From: JALOTE01 sp031422195
GTDB lineage: Bacteria; Pseudomonadota; Alphaproteobacteria; Rhizobiales; Rhizobiaceae
DNA length: 64,000 nt
Direction of reading: 5' to 3'
NCBI GenBank assembly: GCA_031422195.1
Contig: JANOPZ010000079.1
Location: forward strand, 1-64,000
The notes beneath the pieces were generated by a model. The model did not search any database. It had not been told where the DNA came from and saw only the letters and a list, made by a program, of their open reading frames with translations. The position numbers and the translations under genes are program-made. Below are positions 9,798 through 18,177 of this stretch, in pieces. Numbering within the stretch: position 1 is the first letter of the stretch; every line of letters begins with the position of its first letter.

Positions 9798-11036
9798 ATG
9801 AGTATTAAAGTATCACCTTTCGCCCCAAAAACGTATGCGCAATTGCATGCCATAGCCGGGTGCAATTTGGCGACCGGCGCTGCAGGCGTTAAATATAAAA
9901 ACCGGACTGACGTGATGGTCATGGTGTTTGATGAAGCGGTCACGGTTGCGGGCGCTTTGACCACGTCTCAGTGCCCCTCTGCAGCGGTTGATCTATGCCG
10001 TGCAAATTTGCCAGGTGGAAAAGCCCGCGCTTTGGTTGTCAATTCCGGCAATGCTAATGCTTTTACCGGGGCAAGGGGCCGCGCTGCTGCGGAAAGCGTC
10101 GCCGCATATGCCGCCAAATTAATTGGCTGTGAGGCGGGCCATGTGTTTGTGTCGTCAACGGGGGTTATTGGTGAACCGCTCGACGCTGATAAAATAAATG
10201 CAGTTTTAGAAGATGCTATTAACGCAGCCGATGGTGATGGCTGGCAAGACGCAGCCAGCGCGATCATGACCACCGATACTTTCCCGAAAGTAGCGACAGT
10301 TACCATCGAAATCGACGGCACGCCGGTGATGTTTAACGGCTTTGCCAAAGGGGCCGGAATGATTGCCCCTGATATGGCAACCATGCTGGCTTATGTTGTG
10401 ACCGATGCGCCAATCGGGCGGGATGTTTTGCAAGCTGAAGTCTCGCGCTTGGTCAAAGGCTCTTTTAATGCCATTACCGTTGATAGCGACACATCGACAT
10501 CAGACACATTATTGGTGTTTGCAACCGGAAAAGCTGCACTCAAAGACGGGGCAATTGTTGAGGCCAATGACAGCCGCATTGCTAAAATCCGCAACGCTTT
10601 AAGCGCGATTTTCACCGATTTATCCTTGCAAATCATCAGCGATGGCGAAGGAATTACCAAACTCATTGAAGTTCAGGTGACCGGCGCAAAAACAGCCAAA
10701 TCTGCCAAGCGCATTGCACTTTCGATTGCCAATTCGCCACTGGTAAAAACTGCTATTGGCGGCGGTGATGCCAATTGGGGCCGTATTGTTATGGCGGTTG
10801 GTAAAGCTGGGGAACCGGCAGAACGCGATAGTTTGGCCATTTGGTTCGGGCCATATCAGGTGGCCTCGAACGGGCTTCGCCATGAAGGCTATAGTGAAGC
10901 CGACGTCAGCACTTATATGGCCGAACGTAAAATTATAGTGCGGGCTGATATTGGCGTGGGTAAGGGCAAAGCCAAGGTTTGGACATGCGACTTGACCCAG
11001 GATTATGTTATCATCAACGGCGATTATAGAAGTTAA
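9798..11036 (+). CDS. argJ: Bifunctional glutamate N-acetyltransferase/ornithine acetyltransferase ArgJ
   Basis: Transfers acetyl from N-acetylornithine to glutamate (the cyclic arginine pathway) and, in bifunctional members, also uses acetyl-CoA. The 412-residue precursor self-cleaves into alpha and beta chains at a conserved Ala-Thr bond, visible as KGAGMIAPDMATMLAY with nucleophile Thr195. Other family signatures are NSGNANAFTG, the oxyanion segment STGVIGEPL and NWGRIVMAVGKAG near residue 325. Cytoplasmic. Length is normal. It is followed after 6 bases by the GNAT gene and probably shares its transcript. Confidence 0.96.
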   Translation: MSIKVSPFAPKTYAQLHAIAGCNLATGAAGVKYKNRTDVMVMVFDEAVTVAGALTTSQCPSAAVDLCRANLPGGKARALVVNSGNANAFTGARGRAAAESVAAYAAKLIGCEAGHVFVSSTGVIGEPLDADKINAVLEDAINAADGDGWQDAASAIMTTDTFPKVATVTIEIDGTPVMFNGFAKGAGMIAPDMATMLAYVVTDAPIGRDVLQAEVSRLVKGSFNAITVDSDTSTSDTLLVFATGKAALKDGAIVEANDSRIAKIRNALSAIFTDLSLQIISDGEGITKLIEVQVTGAKTAKSAKRIALSIANSPLVKTAIGGGDANWGRIVMAVGKAGEPAERDSLAIWFGPYQVASNGLRHEGYSEADVSTYMAERKIIVRADIGVGKGKAKVWTCDLTQDYVIINGDYRS

Positions 11037-11042
11037 ACGCCT

Positions 11043-11825
11043 GTGGTGAACCAAACCAAACCAGCATTTTCGCCGCGCATCCGGCAATATGAAGCCGCAG
11101 GATTTCGCGCTTGGCCAGCAGCATCAGTGGTTTACGACGGCACATGGATGGTGCGGTTGACGGCCAGCCATCCAGCCAAACGGCTAAACTCTATTAATTC
11201 GCTTGATCCAGCCGATGGCGGAAATGTTGAGGTCCGGCTCGCGCGTGCGGCGCAGCGCTTTCGTGCCTATGGCCGGCCTTTGACGCTGCGCGTGACCCCG
11301 CTGACGCCGCCAGAACTGATTGCCTATTGTGACGCCCATGGCTGGAGCCGCATTGGCGCATCGCTGATCATGCAAGCTCCGATCAATGCAATGCCGCTGA
11401 ACACCGTTGTTAACCAGTTGCCGATGCGTGATCTTGGCCGGTTTGTGGATGCAGCGATTGCAACCGGATCGGTGATGGCAGCCAATCGCGCAGGCCTGTC
11501 TGAAATTATTGGTGCGGTAGAGCCAGCCAAGGGCTTATTTGTGCGCGAGTTTGGCGGTGTGCCGCAAGCAACTTTGGTGTGTGTGCAAGATGGAATGCTT
11601 GCCGGGCTTTTTGAAGTGGCGACCGCTTTAGAATTTCGCCGAAAAGGCAATGCACGGGCACTTTTGTTGGCCGCCATAAAATGGGCTGCCGTCAAAGGCG
11701 CCCAAACAGCTTGGCTTCAGGTTGAAGAAGCCAATAATGCCGCATTACAGCTTTACGGCCAAATTGGGTTTCACCCGTTTTATCAATACCACTATCGCGT
11801 TGCACCCAAAGACGACCCTTTATGA
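11043..11825 (+). CDS. GNAT family N-acetyltransferase
   Basis: 260 residues starting at GTG (a second GTG follows directly). The C-terminal half carries a GNAT fold: FEVATALEFRRKGNARALLLAAIKWAA is the acetyl-CoA loop region (R-K-G-N-A in place of the usual Q/R-x-x-G-x-G/A), followed by WLQVEEANNAALQLYGQIGF and a Tyr-rich end YHYRVA. The N-terminal 120 residues are less diagnostic. The substrate cannot be read from sequence. It sits between argJ and mutT, with the mutT start overlapping its stop (ATGA), so the three are translationally linked. Confidence 0.85.
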   Translation: MVNQTKPAFSPRIRQYEAAGFRAWPAASVVYDGTWMVRLTASHPAKRLNSINSLDPADGGNVEVRLARAAQRFRAYGRPLTLRVTPLTPPELIAYCDAHGWSRIGASLIMQAPINAMPLNTVVNQLPMRDLGRFVDAAIATGSVMAANRAGLSEIIGAVEPAKGLFVREFGGVPQATLVCVQDGMLAGLFEVATALEFRRKGNARALLLAAIKWAAVKGAQTAWLQVEEANNAALQLYGQIGFHPFYQYHYRVAPKDDPL

Positions 11826-12241
11826 ACGGGATTTTACCTCAGAAATTGGTTTTGGTTGTTGCTTGCGCATTAATTGATGCCGACGGGCGCGTGTTGCTGG
11901 CACAGCGCCCCGAGGGAAAATCCATGGCCGGTCTTTGGGAGTTTCCGGGCGGCAAACTGGAAATCGGCGAAACCCCAGAAAGTTGCCTTATCCGTGAATT
12001 GGAAGAAGAGCTGGGCATTGTGACGAAAGCGGCGTGTCTTGCCCCTTTGTCGTTTGCCAGCCACGCCTATGCTGATTTTCATTTGTTGATGCCGCTTTAT
12101 ATTTGCCGCCGGTTTGAAGGCGCACCAATCCCGCGTGAAGGTCAGCAATTGAAATGGGTGCGGGCCCGTGATTTACGGAATTTTGCTATGCCGCCGGCCG
12201 ATGAGCCTCTGGTTGCCGCGTTATTGGATATTTTGATTTAG
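11822..12241 (+). CDS. mutT: (Deoxy)nucleoside triphosphate pyrophosphohydrolase, MutT family
   Basis: Nudix hydrolase expected to remove 8-oxo-dGTP from the nucleotide pool. The 139-residue protein carries a complete Nudix box from about residue 42: GGKLEIGETPESCLIRELEE followed by ELGI, with the catalytic REUXEE glutamates intact. It also has VLLAQRPEGKSMAGLWEFPG upstream of the box, typical of MutT. The start overlaps the preceding gene by ATGA; the stop is TAG. Length agrees with MutT (about 130-140). Confidence 0.93.
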   Translation: MNGILPQKLVLVVACALIDADGRVLLAQRPEGKSMAGLWEFPGGKLEIGETPESCLIRELEEELGIVTKAACLAPLSFASHAYADFHLLMPLYICRRFEGAPIPREGQQLKWVRARDLRNFAMPPADEPLVAALLDILI

Positions 12242-12334
12242 AACGGCGATTTTTTGCAAGTATTAACCTGACGTTTAAGCGATCTGTTGCATTTTAGCGA
12301 TGTGTGTTGTGTCGCGTATGCGTTGGGGGCTTTT

Positions 12335-12661
12335 ATGGCGATTCCTGTTGATGAAAATAACCGGAGTACTTTGATTGATTTGCTCGGGGTTGCCGGTTCA
12401 GGCGCGCTGCGTTTGTCTTTATTGTTTGGCTCGGCAGCGATTGCACTCACTGTTATTTTAACGCCGCTGGCAGAAACACAGTCAACGCGTGTTGCTTCAA
12501 GCCCAACCGGACTTGATCAAATTGCGACGGGATCAACACCGCGTGTCAATCGCATTGTCCCGAGCGGGCGCATATACACAATCCGTCGCAGCGTGCTGCA
12601 AAGCGATATCAATGATGTGTGCATTATCAGTGGCAATGGGCTTCGCACCGGAACGTGCTGA
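12335..12661 (+). CDS. Small membrane-anchored protein of unknown function
   Basis: 108 residues beginning at ATG 12335, preceded by GGGGGC as a possible ribosome site; a longer frame from 12287 exists but lacks one. A hydrophobic helix at about residues 26-46 (LSLLFGSAAIALTVILTPLA) is followed by a polar tail with the stretch YTIRRSVLQSDINDVCIISG and a final GLRTGTC. The two late cysteines could form a disulfide if the tail is periplasmic. I do not recognise a named family. Its stop is 2 bases from the stop of the convergent methyltransferase gene. Confidence 0.6.
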   Translation: MAIPVDENNRSTLIDLLGVAGSGALRLSLLFGSAAIALTVILTPLAETQSTRVASSPTGLDQIATGSTPRVNRIVPSGRIYTIRRSVLQSDINDVCIISGNGLRTGTC

Positions 12662-12663
12662 AA

Positions 12664-13527
12664 TTACAAAACGTCTTTCAGTGAGATTGTAGCGCTTCCC
12701 GGTTTGAGCGCTTTTGGCTGGGTAGGGGCAGGTGCCCAGCCCGATAGCCAAACAATCGAAAACGTTGCGCGGATACGGCCGTCTTTGTCGCTAAATTTTC
12801 TGGCGTAAATTTCTGCAGCTTTTGCCCAAAAAGTATTTGTCAGCGGTTTGCGCGATCTTGCATTCAGCGCATTTGTAAGCCCCATCGCGCGCAAGTCTTT
12901 GATCAGGTTAAAAACATTCAAATAGCGCACCGTCACTGTTTCAATATCTGCGACCGGTAGGGCAAAGCCTGCGCGTTGTAACAGCCCGCCCATATCCCTG
13001 ACGTCACCGAACGGAGCCACCCGCGGCGAGGCACCGCCATAGATTTCGATCTCGGTTTCAAGCAATACTTCACGCAATTCTTGCAATGTGCCAGCGGCAA
13101 ACAGGCAACCTAAAAAAAGCCCGTCAGGTTTTAGGCACAAACGCGACTGAATAAGGAAGCCAGTCAGGTCATTGACGGCATGCATTGCTAAAAGTGAAAC
13201 AGCCAAATCAAACTCAGCCGTTGCCAAGCCTAAACTGGATGGTTGGCCAATTTGACACTGTTTATCAACACATAACGGATCAGCTTCAAGCTGCGAAATG
13301 CGCGCTGCCGGATACAGCATCTGGATCGAACCACCCGTTTCGGGGCCGCCGCAAAACAAGGTTACCGGTGTTTCAAAACGACGGGACACGGCCAGCAGCC
13401 GGTCGCTCATATCATCTAAGGCTCTGACCAACAGGAAATCAGCTTTGGGATTTTTGCGGTAGGCGCGGCTGCGTCGCTCCATCGCCAAGGCTTCATCAAA
13501 CGGGACAGTGACACTTTCGCTCATCAT
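12664..13527 (-). CDS. SAM-dependent methyltransferase-like protein (BioC/NDUFAF5-like)
   Basis: 287 residues with a class I methyltransferase layout resembling the alphaproteobacterial BioC/NDUFAF5 group. It opens VPFDEALAMERRSRAYR, has a degenerate SAM-binding region (VTLFCGGPETGGSIQML where a canonical glycine-rich motif would be), then FDLAVSLLAMHAVNDLTGFL and LKPDGLFLGCLFAAGTLQEL. The human relative NDUFAF5 works in complex I assembly, but the bacterial role is not established, and the altered glycine motif leaves activity uncertain. It is divergent from comF, an arrangement frequent in Hyphomicrobiales. Confidence 0.8.
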   Translation of the reverse strand: MMSESVTVPFDEALAMERRSRAYRKNPKADFLLVRALDDMSDRLLAVSRRFETPVTLFCGGPETGGSIQMLYPAARISQLEADPLCVDKQCQIGQPSSLGLATAEFDLAVSLLAMHAVNDLTGFLIQSRLCLKPDGLFLGCLFAAGTLQELREVLLETEIEIYGGASPRVAPFGDVRDMGGLLQRAGFALPVADIETVTVRYLNVFNLIKDLRAMGLTNALNARSRKPLTNTFWAKAAEIYARKFSDKDGRIRATFSIVWLSGWAPAPTQPKALKPGSATISLKDVL

Positions 13528-13575
13528 GGCCGATCTAGCGGCTCATCTTTGAAATGCAATGTGTTAGGGTGAAGC

Positions 13576-14367
13576 ATGAACGATTTTAACCAACCAGAAA
13601 GCGTGATTGCCCGGTTTTTTGCACACGCCGCATTTGCCGGCAAACAAGTGCTCCGGGCCGGAATAGATCGTATCTATCCACCTGTTTGCGCCGGGTGTGC
13701 GAAGCAATCGGCGGAACCTGGCGCATTATGCGGGACGTGCTGGAATAGTGTTAAATTTATTGAAAAACCTTATTGTGCCGTTTACGGCACGCCATTTTCG
13801 ACTGACCTTGGCGAAGGTATAATTTCGGCGCGCGCAATCGCCGATCCACCGCTCTATGCAAGATCTCGCGCTGCGGTTTCGTATCAAGGCTTGGCACTGC
13901 GTTTTGTGCATGGTCTTAAATTTCAAGACCGGCAGGATAATGCGGCGTGGATGGCGGGCTGGATGGCCCGTGCCGCGCCAGAGCTTATCAGCGAGGCCGA
14001 AGTCATTGTGCCTGTTCCGCTGCATTGGCAACGGATGATATCACGGCGGTTTAATCAATCAGCCTTGCTTGCCCAAAAATTGGCCAAGTCTGCTGAAAAG
14101 CCATTTGCGCCGCTCATCCTTAAGCGCATCAAGCCGACGGTCACTCAGCGCGGGCTGACGGCAAAAGAGCGCAATGACAACGTAAAGCAGGCATTTGTTA
14201 CGCCCGCGAGCCAGATAATTCACGTTGAAGGTCGCCGCGTTTTACTGATTGATGACGTTATTACGACCGGTTCAACTGTTTCAGCAGCCACCAAGGCGCT
14301 GCTAAAAGCAGGCGCAAGCGCCGTTGACGTTCTGGCGTTTGCCATGGTGTTGAAATACGACAGCTAG
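13576..14367 (+). CDS. comF: ComF family phosphoribosyltransferase-like protein
   Basis: 263 residues. The N-terminus carries a zinc-finger-like part (PPVCAGC...GALCGTC near residues 35-60); the third pair is reduced to CAVYGTPF, with Tyr where many ComF proteins have the second Cys. The C-terminal phosphoribosyltransferase domain ends in the PRPP loop VLLIDDVITTGSTV at about 222-235. ComF proteins are linked to DNA uptake or recycling, but the enzymatic role is unclear, and no other competence genes are here. The stop is TAG. grxC follows after 51 bp. Confidence 0.88.
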   Translation: MNDFNQPESVIARFFAHAAFAGKQVLRAGIDRIYPPVCAGCAKQSAEPGALCGTCWNSVKFIEKPYCAVYGTPFSTDLGEGIISARAIADPPLYARSRAAVSYQGLALRFVHGLKFQDRQDNAAWMAGWMARAAPELISEAEVIVPVPLHWQRMISRRFNQSALLAQKLAKSAEKPFAPLILKRIKPTVTQRGLTAKERNDNVKQAFVTPASQIIHVEGRRVLLIDDVITTGSTVSAATKALLKAGASAVDVLAFAMVLKYDS

Positions 14368-14418
14368 ACATTAGCTCTAAGGGCGATAAGAGGGGCCGAC
14401 GAAAACGGAGAGTGGCCG

Positions 14419-14673
14419 ATGGCCGACATTGTAATCTATACACGGCAAATGTGCAGCTACTGCTCTGCTGCAAAAAACTTACTCAGCCAAATGGGTGCTG
14501 CCTTTACTGAACATGACGCCTCGTTTAGCCAGGATTTACGCGCTGAAATGATCAAAAAATCTGGCCGTACCACGTTTCCGCAAATTTTTATTGGTGGCAA
14601 ACATATCGGCGGGTTCGACGATATGAATGCGCTTCACCGGGCTGGCTCACTGAGCGCGTTAGTGAACGCCTGA
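14419..14673 (+). CDS. grxC: Glutaredoxin 3
   Basis: 84-residue dithiol glutaredoxin: redox centre CSYC at residues 12-15, the conserved TTFPQIFIGGKHIGG with cis-Pro near 55, and GFDDMNAL. It uses glutathione to reduce protein disulfides and glutathionylated substrates in the cytoplasm. A GGAGAG ribosome site lies upstream. The TGA overlaps the next ATG (TGATG), so it is coupled to the nitrilase-like gene. Confidence 0.95.
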   Translation: MADIVIYTRQMCSYCSAAKNLLSQMGAAFTEHDASFSQDLRAEMIKKSGRTTFPQIFIGGKHIGGFDDMNALHRAGSLSALVNA

Positions 14674-15512
14674 TGCGTGTAGGTGCCGTTCAAATGCGAT
14701 CGGGCTTAACGCCGGAAGATAATATTCCGGTGCTTGAGAGCCTCGTTCGTGACGCTGCCAGTCAAGGCGCGATTTATATTCAAACGCCCGAAATGACCGG
14801 CGCTATGAGCCGAGACAAATCGGTTTTTGCCCAGAGTTTGTGTTTGCAAAATGATGATTTGATCGTGGCCACGGCCTCAAATCTCGCCAAAGAACTTCAA
14901 ATAACGCTGCATATCGGCTCAACTGCCATTTTGCGCGAAGATGGTAAAATTGCCAATCGCGCGTTTGTTTTTGGGCCAGATGGTGCGTTGCTGGCGACCT
15001 ATGACAAAATCCACATGTTTGACGTTGATTTGCTGAACGGCGAAAGCTGGCGCGAATCTGCCACTTATTTGCCCGGCGATGTCGCTGTGATGGTTGATGT
15101 CGGGGATGCTAAACTTGGTCTGGCCATTTGCTATGATTTGCGCTTTGCCGAACTTTTCCGAGTTTACGCGGCAAGCGGTGCCCATATTTTGACGCTGCCA
15201 GCAGCTTTCACCCAGCAAACCGGTGAGGCCCATTGGCATATACTGCTCCGCGCCCGCGCTATCGAAACCGGATCTTTTGTGGTTGCAGCGGCTCAAGGCG
15301 GAACGCACGCAGACGGGCGGCAAACTTTTGGCCATTCGATGATTATCGACCCGTGGGGCAAAATTCTTGCCGAGAAAGCCGATGCTGAACCCGGCGTGAT
15401 TGTTGCCGATCTCAATCTGGAGCAAGTGGCTGCCACCCGAGCGCGTATCCCGAATTTGAAAAATCGCCGTGATATAAAATTGCGCGCGTTCACACAATTG
15501 GCTGCTGAATGA
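14673..15512 (+). CDS. Carbon-nitrogen hydrolase (nitrilase superfamily, Nit/NLP-like)
   Basis: 279-residue hydrolase with the complete Glu-Lys-Cys triad: E40 in IQTPEMT, Lys near 112 in YDKIHMFDVDL and Cys near 153 in AICYDLRFAELFR. The nearest type is the Nit1/Nit2-like branch, members of which repair deaminated glutathione or act as omega-amidases; the adjacency to glutaredoxin fits a glutathione-related role, but this is inference. The gene starts within the grxC stop, and its own stop overlaps the DUF1178 start (ATGA). Confidence 0.9.
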   Translation: MRVGAVQMRSGLTPEDNIPVLESLVRDAASQGAIYIQTPEMTGAMSRDKSVFAQSLCLQNDDLIVATASNLAKELQITLHIGSTAILREDGKIANRAFVFGPDGALLATYDKIHMFDVDLLNGESWRESATYLPGDVAVMVDVGDAKLGLAICYDLRFAELFRVYAASGAHILTLPAAFTQQTGEAHWHILLRARAIETGSFVVAAAQGGTHADGRQTFGHSMIIDPWGKILAEKADAEPGVIVADLNLEQVAATRARIPNLKNRRDIKLRAFTQLAAE

Positions 15513-15988
15513 TCCGTTTTTCGCTTCAATGTGACAAGGACCACGCATTTGAGGGCTGGTTTGCATCAAATGATGCGTTTGATGATCAAATTAAGCGCGG
15601 CCTTGTCGATTGCCCGCTTTGCGGCAGTATAAAAATTGAAAAATCTCTGATGGCACCCAATTTGCGCACTGGACGCAAAGCCGCCCGAATTGAAACAATG
15701 GCTGAGGCGGCAGAAGCGTCAGCGACCGTAAATTCTCTGCCTGAACCGGTGGTTCTTGCCCCCGAACAGGCTGAAATGCTGTCAAAATTGCAAGAACTAT
15801 CGCGTAAAGTGCGTGCAAATACCGAAAACGTCGGCAAGGAATTTGCTGAAGAGGCCCGGAAAATTCACTTTGGCGAAGTGAAACCGCGCGCTATTTATGG
15901 CGAAGCGACATCTGACGATGTGCAGTCTCTAATCGATGATGGCGTGGCCATCGCGCCGCTTGCCCCGCTGCCTGAAGACAGGAATTGA
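15509..15988 (+). CDS. DUF1178 family protein
   Basis: 159 residues. The N-terminus reads MIRFSLQCDKDHAFEGWFAS and contains a probable zinc-ribbon: the single Cys of LQCDKDHAFEGW plus the CPLC pair of VDCPLCGS. A helical, A/E-rich middle follows and the end is typical for DUF1178: EFAEEARKIHFGE...RAIYGEATSDD. The function of the family is unknown. It is the last gene of the grxC-nitrilase run (ATGA overlap), and RNase P RNA begins about 42 bp downstream. Confidence 0.9.
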   Translation: MIRFSLQCDKDHAFEGWFASNDAFDDQIKRGLVDCPLCGSIKIEKSLMAPNLRTGRKAARIETMAEAAEASATVNSLPEPVVLAPEQAEMLSKLQELSRKVRANTENVGKEFAEEARKIHFGEVKPRAIYGEATSDDVQSLIDDGVAIAPLAPLPEDRN

Positions 15989-16030
15989 GCCACACTTCCT
16001 ATTGCCGCTAATTTGCCGTAGACAGTTGCG

Positions 16031-16428
<398 letters not shown>

Positions 16429-16563
16429 AATTATATCTCAAAGGCCGCGGGGTTCCGGCACGTGCCTAGTGACTAGCCAACGTCGGCATAAAACTCAAAT
16501 TTGATTCAAAAGCTGTGGAAATTAACGCTGTTGCATGATTGATTGTGCACTGCGGGTTAAAAG

Positions 16564-16579
16564 CTAACCGTTCATTAAC
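16564..16579 (+). promoter_or_regulatory. CtrA-like box upstream of the dcw cluster
   Basis: The sequence CTAACCGTTCATTAAC matches the alphaproteobacterial CtrA full-site consensus TTAA-N7-TTAAC with a single mismatch and correct spacing. It lies about 120 bp before the rsmH start. CtrA controls division genes in Caulobacter and rhizobia, so position and sequence agree. Sites of this complexity can occur by chance, so it is only a candidate. The remaining intergenic bases between rnpB and rsmH show no open frame or other motif. Confidence 0.4.
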
Positions 16580-16697
16580 TCTAATTGACGACATTCTGTT
16601 AATCGTTCGCTTGATGATTCAGGTGACGTTGCGGAGCCTGTAAGTTGTATTTTTCACCCTGCCATTTGGTTTATGAATGCATTTTGGGTGCGAACCT

Positions 16698-17684
16698 ATG
16701 AGCGAAATTCAAAATCATATTCCGGTTATGCTGGCCGAAGTGTTGAGCGTTTTGCAGCCGCAAGTTGGGCAAACGATTATCGATGGCACGTTCGGTGCCG
16801 GCGGCTATAGCCGCGCAATTTTGGCTGCAGGGGCCCAAGTGGTTGCGCTGGATCGTGACCCGTCAGTTCGGCAAGCAGCAACAAATTTGGCTGCTGAATT
16901 TCCCGCGCGATTTGAATTGATTGAAACCGCGTTTTCAAATCTGGCTGAAGTTGTCTCGGGTTCAGTCGATGGAATTGTGCTCGATATTGGTGTTTCATCA
17001 ATGCAACTGGATGAAGCGGACCGGGGCTTTTCGTTCCGCTTTGACGGGCCATTGGATATGCGCATGGCATCAAGCGGGAAAAGCGCAGCCGATATTGTAA
17101 ACAACGAAGGTCACGGTCGTTTGGCCTCGATTTTTGCACGGCTTGGCGAAGAAAAACATGCCGGACGTATCGCGACAATGATTTTACGCAAACGCGATGT
17201 TCAACATTTTACCCGCACGTCTGAGCTCGCCAATGCGATTGAAGCTCTCATCGGGCGCAAACCGGGCGACCGCATACATCCTGCTACCCGTGTTTTTCAA
17301 GCGCTGCGTATCTATGTCAATGATGAACTCGGTGAATTGGCTTTAGCGCTCGAAGCTGCCGAACGCGCACTAAAACCCGGTGGACGTTTGGTTGTTGTTA
17401 CGTTTCATTCTTTGGAAGACCGTATTGTGAAGCGTTTTCTGGCCGACCGTGGCGAACAAGCTGCCGGCTCTCGACACATGCCGCAAGCCAATGTTTTAGA
17501 GCCGACGTTTTTGCCGATTGGTAAAGGTATTGTTCCGCCTTCAGAGGCTGAGATTGCAATCAACCCGCGCTCGCGTTCAGCAAAACTAAGAGCTGCTATT
17601 CGCACTGTTGCGCCCGTGCGCGGGAACTCAAATTTCGATTTTAGCTTGGGTCCCCGGATCCGATCTGACTTTGGTTCTGCGTAA
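16698..17684 (+). CDS. rsmH: 16S rRNA (cytosine1402-N4)-methyltransferase RsmH (MraW)
   Basis: SAM-dependent enzyme modifying C1402 of 16S rRNA; by convention the first or second gene of the dcw cluster. The start MSEIQNHIPVMLAEVL matches the family; the frame opens 7 codons earlier at ATG 16677, a less likely start. Signatures: IDGTFGAGGYSRAIL (SAM site), DIGVSSMQLDEADRGFSF, GPLDMRM, ATRVFQALRIYVNDEL and VVTFHSLEDRIVK. 328 residues, normal. mraZ, which usually precedes it, is absent here. ftsL follows after 14 bp. Confidence 0.96.
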   Translation: MSEIQNHIPVMLAEVLSVLQPQVGQTIIDGTFGAGGYSRAILAAGAQVVALDRDPSVRQAATNLAAEFPARFELIETAFSNLAEVVSGSVDGIVLDIGVSSMQLDEADRGFSFRFDGPLDMRMASSGKSAADIVNNEGHGRLASIFARLGEEKHAGRIATMILRKRDVQHFTRTSELANAIEALIGRKPGDRIHPATRVFQALRIYVNDELGELALALEAAERALKPGGRLVVVTFHSLEDRIVKRFLADRGEQAAGSRHMPQANVLEPTFLPIGKGIVPPSEAEIAINPRSRSAKLRAAIRTVAPVRGNSNFDFSLGPRIRSDFGSA

Positions 17685-17698
17685 GAGAGGCGCCGCAT

Positions 17699-18175
17699 AT
17701 GTTCCGCAGGACAGATTTAATCATGATTGCCGCGATGATTTGCGTCGTAACGTACACATATTCGGTAAAAACGGGCACCAAAAACGTGGCCGGACAATTG
17801 GCTGCCATTCAGCGTGAAACAGGGTCTGAAATCAACGCGATAGATTTGCTCAATGCTGACTGGGAAGTGCTCACTGCGCCCAAACGTATCCAGTCACTGG
17901 TCAATGTTTATCAAGCTGAACTGAATTTGGTTCCAATAGATGCGCGTCGGTTAATTGCCATTTCGGATATTCCGGTGCGGCCAGCTGCCGTTGAACCTGA
18001 AACCAGTATTGACGATATTCTTGCGCAGTTTGGCAATGCTGATGCGGCGCTAACAACGGGAAGTATTGACGGTGGTCGTCAGGATGAGGCACCAATAACC
18101 GGTCCTGCGCCCACCATTGATGATTTGATCGAAGTCAATGGTTCTGTTGAACCTGTAACCGGCGAGGATCAATAA
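17699..18175 (+). CDS. ftsL: Cell division protein FtsL-like
   Basis: 158-residue bitopic division protein expected to work with FtsB/FtsQ in activating septal synthesis. A membrane helix at about residues 7-22 (LIMIAAMICVVTYTYS) is followed by a coiled region ending LTAPKRIQSLVNVYQAELNL, the conserved alphaproteobacterial FtsL signature, and an acidic C-terminal extension. Identification rests on this signature and on the position between rsmH and ftsI. A GAGAGG ribosome site precedes the ATG; 2 bases separate its stop from ftsI. Confidence 0.85.
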   Translation: MFRRTDLIMIAAMICVVTYTYSVKTGTKNVAGQLAAIQRETGSEINAIDLLNADWEVLTAPKRIQSLVNVYQAELNLVPIDARRLIAISDIPVRPAAVEPETSIDDILAQFGNADAALTTGSIDGGRQDEAPITGPAPTIDDLIEVNGSVEPVTGEDQ

Positions 18176-18177
18176 TA

